NCBI GenBank assembly: GCA_036848175.1
Contig: DAIUKO010000001.1
Span: 1-64,000 of the forward strand
Reading direction: 5' to 3'
DNA from: QHWF01 sp036848175
GTDB taxonomy: Bacteria > Acidobacteriota > Vicinamibacteria > Vicinamibacterales > CAVVIG01
Length of the DNA stretch: 64,000 nt
Positions 39,700 through 51,100 of the stretch are shown piece after piece (within the stretch, counting starts at the first letter, position 1; each line of letters starts with the position of its first letter). Position numbers and translations under genes: made by a program. Under the pieces are notes generated by a model that searched no databases, was not told the DNA's origin, and was given only the letters and a program-made list of their open reading frames with translations.

Positions 39700-42075
39700 A
39701 TGGCTTTTCGAATGACGTTGATGCACCCGCCGTTGGACGATCCGACGCTGCCGTATCACTCCAACGCCTACCTCGCGGGTCATCTGCGCCACAACGGGTT
39801 CGAGGACGTCTCGATTCGGGACGTCAACATCGAATACATCAACTACTGCTTCGAGTCCGACACGATCGATCGCTTCTATCGCGAAGTCGACGAGCGCCTC
39901 GCGTCGCTGCGCCGGCGTCCGCATCTGTCGTATCAGGATCAGGAGCAGTACTACCGGCTCTCCGCGGCGCCGCGTTTGAGCGCCGAGGAGCTGCACGACG
40001 ACATCCGGCTCTTCAGAAATCGCGCCGCCTTCCTCGAGTACCCGGCCTACGTGCGATCGATGCGGCGCCTCAACGGCTATTTCGGTCTCCTCGGATCGTT
40101 GTCCTACCCGGGCGAGATCGAGAACTTCATGCTGAAGAGCCGCGGCCGTTTCTCGCCGTACAGCCTCAGCGATCTGCTCAGCGCCGATCTCGCCGAGAAG
40201 CTGTGCTTCCCCTTCGTCGAGTACTTCCACGAGCGGCTGCGCCGCGATCCCGATTTCACGGATGCGGATCTGTTCGGGATCAGCGTGGTCTACGACCACC
40301 AGTTGATCCACGCGCTGCACCTCGCGCGCATGCTCAAGCGGACGTGGCCGGAGAAGCGCGTCGTCTTCGGCGGCACGGCGATGAGCCAGCTTTACAAGTA
40401 CCTGAAGGACAAGCAGCGCATCAAAGCGTTCTTCAAGCTGTGCGACGCGATCGTCATCGGCGAAGGCGAGACCGCGATCTGCGAGATCGCCGATTGCAAA
40501 GGCGAGTTCTCCGCCGGCGCCAACGTCACCAACACGATCACCTACGACCGCTACCGCGACGTGCTGACCATTCCGCAGGTCCGCTACGAGGACCTCACCA
40601 AGCTCGGCGCGCCGAAGTACGACCACAAGTGGGATCTCTATTTCTCGCCGGAGCGCGGCATCAACTATTCGCCGACGCGCGGCTGCTACTGGAACCGCTG
40701 CACCTTCTGCGACTACGGCCTCAACACCGACAAGCCGACGTCGCCGTGGCGCGAGCGCCGCATCGACCAGGTGATCGAGGACCTGCGCGAAGCGCAGCGC
40801 GCGTTCGGCGTCAAGTACGTCTATCTCGCGGTCGACGTGCTCGCGCCCGCCTACATGGATCGCCTCTCCGACGCGATCATCCAGTCCGGCCTCGACATCC
40901 GCTGGTCGGCGGAAATCCGCCTCGAGAAAGTCTTCAACCAGGACCGCGCCAACAAGATCGCGCAGAGCGGCGCGGTGTGCCTCTCGTTCGGCATGGAGTC
41001 GGGCAACCAGCGCGTCCTCGACCTGATCGACAAAGGCACCAAGGTCGCCTACATGGGCGAGACGATGAAGAACTTCGCGAGTGCGGGCGTCGCGGTGCAG
41101 TTGATGGCCTTTACCGGGTTCCCGACCGAGACGCCGGAGGAAGAGCACGAGACGCGGCAGTTCGTCCGCGATCACGCCGACTACTGGTCGGCCGGCGGCC
41201 TCGGACAGTTCCTGCTCACCGGTACGTCGATCATCGCGCGGAACCCCGAGCAGTTCGGCATCACGATCATCGAGACGAAAGACGCCGACATCGCCCGCGC
41301 GATCACCTACACCGGAGGCGACGGCGGCGAGAAGAAGTCGAGCCTCACCGAGGACGCCGACGCATCGTTCGATGATTCGGCCGCTGAATTCCCATCGATC
41401 CTCGGGCGGCCGTGGGCGGGCGGCACCGACACGCTCCACTCGATGATCTACTACGAGACCTACGGCCGGAACTGCTTCAAGCAGTTCACGCTCGACAGCA
41501 TCGACGCCGCATCGACGCCGGCATCGGCCGACGAATGGCTCGAGTGCACGGTCGCGCTCGACGGCCGGCTTGCCGTCTCGAACGTCGACCTCACGAAGAT
41601 CTTCGCGAACCGGCAGCTGCTCGTCGATTACCTGAAGGAGCGGCTCGAGCATCCCGCGGAGCCGACCTATTCGAGCTTCATCGAGTGGGAGAGCCGCGTC
41701 CCCGCCGTCGCCGCGGAGACGACCGGTGAAACCTACTGGCTCGTGTCGCTCACGTCGGCAGTGAAGCTCGGAAAGCTCGTGTATCAGCTGCTCCAGGTCG
41801 CGGACGCGAAGAAGTTGAAGCTGCGCGATCTGCTGGGCGGGTTCAGCGGCGACGTCGGGCGGAAGCTGCTCGATCACTTCCACGACATCGCCCGGCAGGG
41901 TCTGCTGTCGTTCGTGCCGCCGGGCGGCGTCGCGTCGACGAAGTACGCCGCGGCGGCGCCGGACGCGATTGCCGAGAGCGTCGATTCCCGCGTCGTCGCG
42001 CGCACCGCATCGGAGCGGACGCCGCTCATTCAGCTGACGAGAGCCGGAGCCGGCACGACCTGCGGCGCGCATTGA
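39700..42075 (+). CDS. Cobalamin-type radical SAM enzyme of the NRPS-PKS operon
   Basis: A 791-residue protein; the ATG at 39700 has GGAG 5 nt upstream, while longer frames run into repeats. The N-terminal third is a Rossmann-like B12-binding type domain (DLFGISVVYDHQLIHAL, KRVVFGGTAMSQL) in which the base-off DxHxxG motif is not obvious. The radical SAM part has Cys329, Cys334 and Cys337 in PTRGCYWNRCTFCDYG, that is CX4CX2C, plus VCLSFGMESGNQRVLDLIDKG and FTGFPTETPEEE. A C-terminal extension of about 250 residues is unassigned. The gene lies 42 bp before the giant NRPS. It is likely a tailoring enzyme (for example methylation or rearrangement of the peptide); the reaction is not deducible. 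Confidence 0.82.
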   Translation: MAFRMTLMHPPLDDPTLPYHSNAYLAGHLRHNGFEDVSIRDVNIEYINYCFESDTIDRFYREVDERLASLRRRPHLSYQDQEQYYRLSAAPRLSAEELHDDIRLFRNRAAFLEYPAYVRSMRRLNGYFGLLGSLSYPGEIENFMLKSRGRFSPYSLSDLLSADLAEKLCFPFVEYFHERLRRDPDFTDADLFGISVVYDHQLIHALHLARMLKRTWPEKRVVFGGTAMSQLYKYLKDKQRIKAFFKLCDAIVIGEGETAICEIADCKGEFSAGANVTNTITYDRYRDVLTIPQVRYEDLTKLGAPKYDHKWDLYFSPERGINYSPTRGCYWNRCTFCDYGLNTDKPTSPWRERRIDQVIEDLREAQRAFGVKYVYLAVDVLAPAYMDRLSDAIIQSGLDIRWSAEIRLEKVFNQDRANKIAQSGAVCLSFGMESGNQRVLDLIDKGTKVAYMGETMKNFASAGVAVQLMAFTGFPTETPEEEHETRQFVRDHADYWSAGGLGQFLLTGTSIIARNPEQFGITIIETKDADIARAITYTGGDGGEKKSSLTEDADASFDDSAAEFPSILGRPWAGGTDTLHSMIYYETYGRNCFKQFTLDSIDAASTPASADEWLECTVALDGRLAVSNVDLTKIFANRQLLVDYLKERLEHPAEPTYSSFIEWESRVPAVAAETTGETYWLVSLTSAVKLGKLVYQLLQVADAKKLKLRDLLGGFSGDVGRKLLDHFHDIARQGLLSFVPPGGVASTKYAAAAPDAIAESVDSRVVARTASERTPLIQLTRAGAGTTCGAH

Positions 42076-42117
42076 TTCTTGTTGGCGGCCACGGGCCGCC
42101 GTACGGATTTCTCTTGT

Positions 42118-45100
42118 ATGGATTCGAGCAAGTTTTCGGACGGGTCTGAAGTCCCGAGCGTGGACGTCGAGTCATGGGACGAGGAATGGGAATCGATCCC
42201 GCGCACGGCCGATCGCGGCGACGCGCCGCTCTCGTACGAGCAGCAGCGGCTGTGGTTCCTCGATCAACTCGAGCCGGGACGCGCCACCTATAACGTGCCA
42301 GTGGCGCTCCGCCTGCGCGGCGCGCTCGACGTGCCGGCGCTCGAAGCGAGCCTCGCCGGCGTGATCGCGCGGCACGACGTCCTCCGCTGCCGCATCGGTA
42401 CGGCCGCTCACGAGCAGCGGCTGGTCCCGGCCGACATCCCGTTTCATGTGCAGCCCGTCGATTTCACGTCCGCGGATTCGGAGGGGGATGCGCGCGAATG
42501 GGCTGAGGAGGAGGCGCGCCGGCCGTTCGACTTGAGCACCGGCCCGCTCTTCCGAGCCACGCTCGTGAAGGTCACCGAGCACGATCACCTGCTCGTGCTC
42601 GTGTTCCACCACATCGTCGTCGATGGCTGGTCGATCGGCGTCTTCTGCAACGAGCTGCGTGCATTCTACGCGGCCCGGATCGAGGGAACGACGGCCGCGT
42701 TGCCGGACCTCCCGATTCAATTCGGCGACTACGCCGCCTGGCAGCGCAGCACGCTCGAAGGCAAAGGCCTCGACCGGGTGCTGAGTTACTGGACGCGTCA
42801 GCTCGCTGGCTCCGAGCCACTCGAATTCCCAACCGATCGTCCGCGTCCATCGCGCCAGACCTTCAACGGCGCCTGTGAATCGTTCCAGTTGTCCACCTCG
42901 CTCACCTCCGCGCTGCGCGACCTCAGTTGCCGCGAGGGAGCGACGATGTTCATGACGCTCGTCGCAGCGTTCAACGTGCTGCTGGCGCGCTACACCGGGA
43001 AGCGGGACATCAGCGTCGGATCACCGGTCGCCAATCGGGGCCACGCCGAAGTCGAAGGGCTGATCGGCTTCTTCGTGAACATGCTGGTCCTGAGGACCGA
43101 CGTCAGCGGCGATCCGACGTTTCGCCAGCTGCTGACACGCGTCCGCAAAGTGTGCCTCGATGGCTACGCGCATCAGGAGCTGCCGTTCCACAAGCTCGTC
43201 GAGGCGCTGCAGCCTGAACGCGATCTCAGCCGCCCGCCGCTCTGCCAGGTGCTGCTGTCGCTGCAGAACGCGTCGAGCTCCTTCGAGCTGCCAGGACTCG
43301 ACGTCGAGTCGATCGATGTCAGCACCGGCACGTCGAAGGTCGACCTGAACGTGACGCTCGAAGAGAGCGAAGGCCGCCTGTTCGGGACGCTCGAATACAA
43401 CCCCGATCTCTTCGACCGCACGACCGTCCAGCGCATCGTCGCGCACTACAAGACGCTGCTCGACGCGATCGCCGCCAATCCGGAGCAGCGTGTTTCGGAC
43501 CTCGAGCTTCTGACGACGTCCGAGCAGCTTCAGATCGCGGGCTGGAACGACACCGCGCGCACATTTCCGCAGCGGTCGATCGTCGAGCTGTTCGAAGCGC
43601 AGGTGGCGCAGACGCCAACCGCGACGGCCATCATCAGCGGACGCGATCGCGTCAGCTATGCGGCGCTGAACAGCCGCGCGAATCAAGTGGCGCATTACCT
43701 GCGCCGGATCGGCATCGGAGCCGAAGCGCGCGTCGGGATCGCGATGGAGCGATCGGTCGAGATGATCGTGGCGCTCGTCGGTGTGCTGAAGGCGGGCGGC
43801 GCCTACGTGCCGCTCGACCCGAGCTATCCCGCCGAACGGCTGCAGTACATGGCCGTCGACGCGCAGATTGACGTCCTTCTGACGCTGGGGGTCCGCCCCG
43901 CGGACGTCCGGGTCATCCATCTCGATCGCGACTGGCCGGAGATCGTCACGTGCCCCATCACGAACCCGGGCGTCGAGATCGCGCCGGAGCAGCTCGCCTA
44001 TGTGATTTACACGTCGGGGTCGACCGGCTGGCCGAAGGGCGCGATGGTCACGCATGGCGGGCTCGCCAACTATCTGCAGTGGGCGGCCGAGCACTATGCG
44101 GTCGCCGATGGCAATGGGTCGGCGGTCCACTCGTCGCTCAGTTTCGATCTGACGGTCACAAGTCTCTATCTCCCGCTGATCGCGGGCCGAACGGTGACGC
44201 TGGTCGCAGCCGACGCTGACGTCGACCGATTGGCGCAGGTGCTGCGCGACAGCGACAACCTCAGTCTGCTGAAGCTGACGCCGGCGCATCTCGAAATCCT
44301 CGAACAACGGTTGACCGATGTCGATCTCAGCGGCCATGTCCGGGGATTGGTGATCGGCGGAGAAGCGCTGCGCGGATCGGCGTTGAAGTTCTGGCGAGAA
44401 CACGCGCGCGGCACACGACTCATCAACGAATACGGACCGACGGAAACCGTGGTCGGCTGCTGCGTCTACGACGCCGCCGAAGACGACGACCTGGGCGCGG
44501 TGCCGATCGGCCGGCCGATCGCGAACCTGCAGATGCACCTGCTCGACGCGGATCTCGCGCAGGTCCCCGTTGGCGTGGCCGGCGACATCTACATCGGCGG
44601 GGCGGGCGTCGCGCGCGGTTATCAGGGCCGGCCCGATCTGACCGCCGACCGGTTCGTGCCGGATCCGTTCGCGACGGTGAGCGGCGCGCGGCTGTATCGC
44701 ACGGGCGATCGCGCGCGCTATCGCGCGGACGGAGCGATCGAGTATCTGGGCCGCGCCGACGATCAGGTGAAGATCCGCGGCTACCGCGTCGAGCTCGGCG
44801 AGATCGAAGCGACGCTCGAAGCGCATCCCGACGTGGCGCAAGCCGCGGTCACGCTCCGTCGCACGGCCTCGGGCGATGCCAGGCTTCTCGCCTATGTCGC
44901 ACGGGCCGAGCCCTCGACGCTCGTCCTGAGCGGCGTCGACGAACGAGCGCTCACGACAGGCGCATCGGTCGGCGGCTACACGCAGGGTTTTGACGTCGAA
45001 CTCCGCGAGTTCCTCGAGGAACGGCTCCCGGAGTACGAAATCCCGTCGGCGATTGTCGTACTCGACGCGCTGCCGCTGACGGTGAACGGCAAAGTCGATC

Positions 45101-48100
45101 GCAAGGCCCTCCCCGACATCGAAACACGCGGCGACGCCGACAAGTACCAGGCGCCGCGAACCGCCGTCGAGAGTCTGCTCGGCGAGATCTGGGCGCAGGC
45201 GGAAGTACTCGGCGTCGAGAACCTCGGCGTCCACGACAACTTCTTCGATCTCGGCGGCCACTCGCTGCTCGCGACGCGCGTGATGTCGCGGGTGCGGGAG
45301 ACGTTCGACGTGGAGATGCCGCTGCGCAGCCTGTTCGAAGCGCCGACGGTCGCGGAGATGGCCAAGCGCGTCGAGCAGGCGCTGGGCAGCGACGCCGTGC
45401 GCCCGGTCGAGCCGATCGTCCGCGTGCCGCGCACCGGCCCGCTGCCGGTGTCGTACGCGCAGCAGCGTCTGTGGTTCCTCGATCAGCTCGATCCCGGATC
45501 GGCATCGTACAACGTGCCGATCGTCCTCGCGCTCACCGGCACGTTGAACGCCGCCGCGCTCGAAGCGTCCCTGATGGCGCTCGTCGCGCGGCACGAAGCG
45601 CTGCGCACGCATTTCGTGCTGAGCGGCGATGAACTTCTTCAGCGGATCGAAGACGAGATCGACTTCTCGCTGCCGACGATCGACTTCACCGGTCGCGAAG
45701 CTGACGCGCGTCAATGGGCCGAGGCGGAAGCACGACGCGCGTTCGATCTGGGAAGCGGTCCGCTGTTTCGCGCCAGCCTCCTGACGCTCGGCGAATCCGA
45801 GCATTGGCTCGTTCTCGTTCTTCACCACATCGTCATCGACGGCTGGGCCGTCGGCGTCCTGCTCGAAGAGCTGGCCGCGCTCTATCGAACCGCGTGCGGC
45901 CAGCCGGCGGACGCGTTGCCCGCATTGCAGGTGCAGTACGCCGACTACGCGGCGTGGCAGCGCCGCTCGATGAGCGGCGACGTCGATGCGAGGCAGCTCG
46001 CGTACTGGACGCAGCAGTTGTCCGGGCTCGAAGCGCTGGAGCTGCCGGCCGATCGCCCGCGTCCGGGTGTGCAGTCACAGCGCGGCGCCACCGAACCGTT
46101 CGAGCTGTCGACGCCGCTGACCGAAGCGTTGTATCGACTGAGCCGACGCGAGGGCGTCACGCTCTTCATGACGCTGCTCGCCGCGTGGGACGTGCTGCTG
46201 GCGCGCTACACCGGACGAACCGACATCGCCGTCGGGTCGCCGGTGGCGAATCGCAACCGCACCGAGATCGAAGGCCTGATCGGTTTCTTCGTGAACACGC
46301 TCGTCTTCCGCACCGATCTGGCGGGCGATCCGAGCGTCCGCGACCTTCTGGCGCGCGTGCGCAAGGTCTGCCTCGACGGCTACGCGCATCAGGATCTGCC
46401 GTTCGAGAAGCTGGTCGAGGAGCTGCAGCCCGAACGCGACTTGAGCCGCTCGCCAGTCTTCCAGGTTCTCTTTGCGCTGCAGAATGCGCCTGGCTCCGGC
46501 ATCACGCTGCCCGGACTCGAGAACCGGTTCGTCGCGATCGACACGGCGACTGCGAAATTCGATCTCAACGTGTCGCTGCAGGAAAGCGGCCGCGCGCTGA
46601 CCGGGACGATCGAGTACAGCACCGACCTCTTCGATCGCTCGACGATTCAGCGGCTGATCTTGCATTACACGACACTGCTCGAAGCCGCCGCGGCCGATCC
46701 GGAGCAGCGCATTTCCGAGCTGCCGCTGCTCACCGCATCCGAACGACGCGACATCGCGCGATGGAACGAGACTGCGCGTGAATTTTCTGGCCGCTCGATC
46801 GTCGAGCTGTTCGAGGTGCAGGCGGCGAACAACCCGGCGGCAGTCGCCGTGGAATGCGGCGACGAGCGGATGACCTACGGCGAGCTGAACGCCCGTGCGA
46901 ATCGGCTCGCCTACTACCTCGGCGAGCTCGGCGTCGTCCCCGAGACCCGCGTCGGCATCTGCCTCGGCCGCTCGTTCGAGATGGTCGTTGCGCTCTTCGG
47001 CGTCCTCAAAGCCGGCGGCGCGTACGTCCCGCTCGATCCGAACTATCCCATCGAACGCCTGCAGTACATGGCATCGGACGCGAACGTCGAGATTCTGCTC
47101 ACCGAATGGAGCGCGCGCCAGGACTTCGGCGGCTCGGTCAAAGGCGAGGTCTGCCTCGACGTCGATTGGGACGGCATCGCCGAGCGGCCGGCGACGAACC
47201 CGAACGTCGCGGTCGCGCCCGAGTCGCTCGCCTACGTGATCTACACGTCCGGATCGACCGGCTGGCCGAAGGGCGTGATGATCAGCCATCACGGTCTCAG
47301 CAACTATCTGCACTGGGCGTCGGACGCCTATCGCGCCGCCGACGGCGCGGGCTCCGCGGTTCACTCGTCGCTGAGCTTCGATCTCACGGTCACGAGTCTT
47401 TTCGTGCCGCTCGTGGCGGGCCGCACGGTTCGACTGCTTGCGACGTCGTCTCCAGGGTCTCCAGGGTCTCCCGTGTCGGACGTCGAGGATCTGGCGCGCG
47501 TGCTACGCGAGGCCGACTCGCTCAGCCTGCTCAAGCTGACGCCGGCGCACCTGGAAGTCCTCGAACATCAGCTCGCCGGCGTCGATCTCACCGGACACGT
47601 CAACGCGCTCGTCGTCGGCGGCGAGGCGCTGCACGGCACGGCCCTCGAATTCTGGCGCGCGCGGGCGGCGGGCACGCGCCTGATCAACGAGTACGGCCCG
47701 ACGGAAACGGTCGTCGGTTGCTGCGTGTACGAGGAAGCGGCCGGCGATCGCAACCTCGGACCGGTCCTCATCGGCCGGCCGATCGCGAATCTTCAGATGC
47801 ACATCCTCGACGCGAACCTCGAGCGGGTTCCCGTCGGCGTCCCTGGCGAGATCTTCATCGGCGGCGACGGCGTCGGTCGCGGCTACCTGGGGCGTCCCGA
47901 TCTGACGGCGGAGCGCTTCGTGCCCGATCCGTTCGGCGCCTCGCGCGGCGGTCGCCTGTACAAGACGGGCGACCGCGCGCGCTATCGCGCCGGCGGCGAC
48001 ATCGAGTATCTCGGTCGGCTCGACGACCAGGTGAAGATCCGCGGCTACCGCGTCGAGCTCGGCGAAGTCGAGGCCGTGATTGCCGCGCATCCGGCGATCG

Positions 48101-51100
48101 ATCAGGTGGCTGTCACAGTCCGGCAACAGACATCAGGCGATGCGCGCCTCGTCGCCTACGTGACCCGAACCCGTCTCGATAGCCTGGTCGTAGAGGCGAA
48201 CCCGCATGCCTGCCCTGAGCGCTCGTCCTTCGACGCGGCTCAGGACGAGCGTCGAAGGGTCCGCCCCTACGCCCATGAACTTGAAACGGCGCTCCGCGCG
48301 TATCTGAAAGAACGCCTGCCGGAGTACGAAATCCCGTCGGCGTTCGTCGTGCTCGAGCAGCTGCCGTTGACGGTGAACGGCAAAATCGATCGCGCGGCGC
48401 TGCCGGAGCCCGATGCGCCGCGCGGCGCCGAGGACGCTCGTATCGCGCCGCGAACGCCGCTCGAAGCGCAGCTCGCCGAGATCTGGACCGAGGTCCTCGG
48501 CGCCGCGGCGCTCGGCGTTCACGACAACTTCTTCGAGCTCGGCGGCCACTCGCTGCTCGCGACACGCGTGATCTCACGCGTGCGCCGTCGGTTCGACGTC
48601 GATATCCCGCTGCGCAGCCTCTTCGAAGCGCCGACTGTCGCCGCGATGGCGGCGCGCATCGAAGCCGCACGCCACGCCGAGGCGCCGGCCGCCAGCTCGA
48701 TCGGGCGCATGCCGCGCACGGGTCCGCTGCCGGTTTCGTACGCCCAGCAGCGTCTCTGGTTCCTGGATCAGCTCGAACCCGGCAGCGCGTCGTACAACGT
48801 GCCGCTCGCATTGAAGCTCGAAGGCGATCTCGACGTCGTCGCGCTCGAGATGAGCCTCGCAGATCTGATCGGGCGCCACGAAGTCCTGCGCACTCGCTTT
48901 GTCGTCGTCGACGAGGAGCCGCTGCAGCAGATCGACGAGCTCGTCGAGTTCGGGCTGGGTCAGATCGATTTCAGCGGTGAAGACGATCCCGCGGCAGCCG
49001 CACAGCATTGGGCGAACTGCGAAGCGAAGCGCCCGTTCGACCTGAGCACCGGCCCGCTGATTCGGGCAACCCTGCTCCACGTCGCACGCGAGGAGCACTG
49101 GCTTGTACTTGTCCTTCATCACATTGCCATCGACGGCTGGTCGCTCGAGATCGTCGTCAAGGATCTCGCGGCGTACTACAACGCGTACCGGAACCGCCGG
49201 TCCTGCTCGCTCCCCGAACTGCCGGTCCAGTACGCGGACTATGCCGCGTGGCAGCGGCAGTGGCTCGACGATGAGGTGCGAGACAGGCAGCTCGAGTACT
49301 GGAAGAAGCAGCTCGCCGACCTCGAGCCGATCGAGTTGCCGGCCGATCGTTCCCTGCCGCCGGTGCAGACGTTCAACGGCGCGACAGAGCCGTTCGAATT
49401 GCCGCCGGCGTTGTCCACCGCGCTCAGAACACTCAGCCGCCATGAAGGCGCGACGCTGTTCATGACGCTCGTCGCGGCGTGGCAGGCGCTGCTGGCTCGC
49501 TACACCGGACGCCGCGATATCGCGGTCGGGACACCGGTCGCCAATCGCAGCCGCGCCGAAATCGAGGGTCTGATCGGATTCTTCGTCAACACGCTGGTGC
49601 TGCGAACGAGTCTGGAGGGCGACCCGAGCTTCCGCGATCTTCTCGCACGTGTGCGCAAGACAGCCATCGACGCCTACGCGCATCAGGATCTGCCGTTCGA
49701 AAAACTCGTCGAAGAGCTGCAGCCCGAACGGGATCTTGCGCGGTCGCCGCTCTTCCAGGTGATGTTCGCGCTCCAGGACACCTCGACGTCGAGCCTCGAT
49801 CTCGTCGACCTCGAGTCGTCTTACTTGCCGCTGCACAACGACACGGCGAAGTTTCAGCTGAACGTCAATCTTGCCGACGATGGCAGTCGTGTCAGCGGGT
49901 TGCTGGAATACAACACCGACCTCTTCGATCGCGCCACGATTCAGCGCCTTGTCGGCCACTACCTGACGCTGCTCGACGGCGTTGCGGTCGCGCCAGGGCG
50001 GCGGCTTTCGGAATTGCCGCTGCTCAGCGCCTCCGAGCGCGGGCAGATTGCGCGGTGGAACGACACGGCGCGCGCGTGTGGCGACGCCGCGTCAATCGTC
50101 GAGCTGTTCGAATCGCAGGCCGCGCAGAGTCCAACCGCCGCGGCCGTCGTGTCCGGCAGCAAGACGATCACTTACGCCGAATTGAACGAGCGCGCAAACC
50201 AGCTCGCGCACTACCTGCGTGCGCTCGGCGTCGGCGCTGAAACCCGAGTCGGTCTCTCAGTCGAGCGTTCGATCGACATGGTCGTCGCGCTGCTCGGTGT
50301 GTTGAAAGCCGGCGGCGCGTACGTGCCGCTCGATCCGAGCTACCCGGCGGAACGCCTCCAGTACATGGCCGAGGACGCGCAGATCGAGGTTCTGCTCACC
50401 GGGGCGGACCGATGGGCCTGCCCTGGCTCCTCCTTCGACGCGGCTCAGGACGAGCGTCGAAGCGTCGGCGCCGCCGTCGCAAACGTCCGCGTCGTCCATC
50501 TCGATCGCGACTGGCCGGAGATCGCGTGGCAGCCAGCGACGAATCCGTCGATGACGATCGTGCCGGAGCAGGTCGCGTATCTGATCTACACATCGGGATC
50601 GACCGGTCTGCCGAAGGGTGCGATGGTCACGCACCGCGGCCTTGCGAACTACCTCCAGTGGGCGTCGGCGTATTACGAAGTCGCTGACGGCGGCGGATCG
50701 GCGGTGCACTCGTCGCTGAGTTTCGATCTGACCGTCACGAGTCTCTATCTCCCGTTGATCGCCGGCCGGACGGTGACGCTGGTCGCGGCGGGCGCGGACG
50801 TCGACGAACTGGCGCGCGTGCTGCGCGACAGCGACGGCTTGAGCCTGCTCAAGCTGACGCCCGCGCATCTCGAAGTCCTCGAACAGCGGCTCGCCGATTG
50901 CGATCTCACAGGTCGCGCGCATGCGCTCGTCATCGGCGGCGAGTCGCTCCACGGATCGGCGTTGACATTCTGGCGCGAGCACGCGCCTGGCACCCGGCTG
51001 ATCAACGAATACGGACCGACGGAAACCGTCGTCGGCTGCTGCGTGTACGACGCGGCGGAAGACGATGCGCTCGACGCGGTGCCGATCGGCCGTCCGATCG

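Noticed and set aside
43021..45828. Long minus-strand open frame of 935 codons inside the giant NRPS
   Set aside because: High-GC antisense shadow: composition rich in Arg/His/Asp, no recognisable domain, and the plus strand encodes clear C, A and PCP domains throughout.
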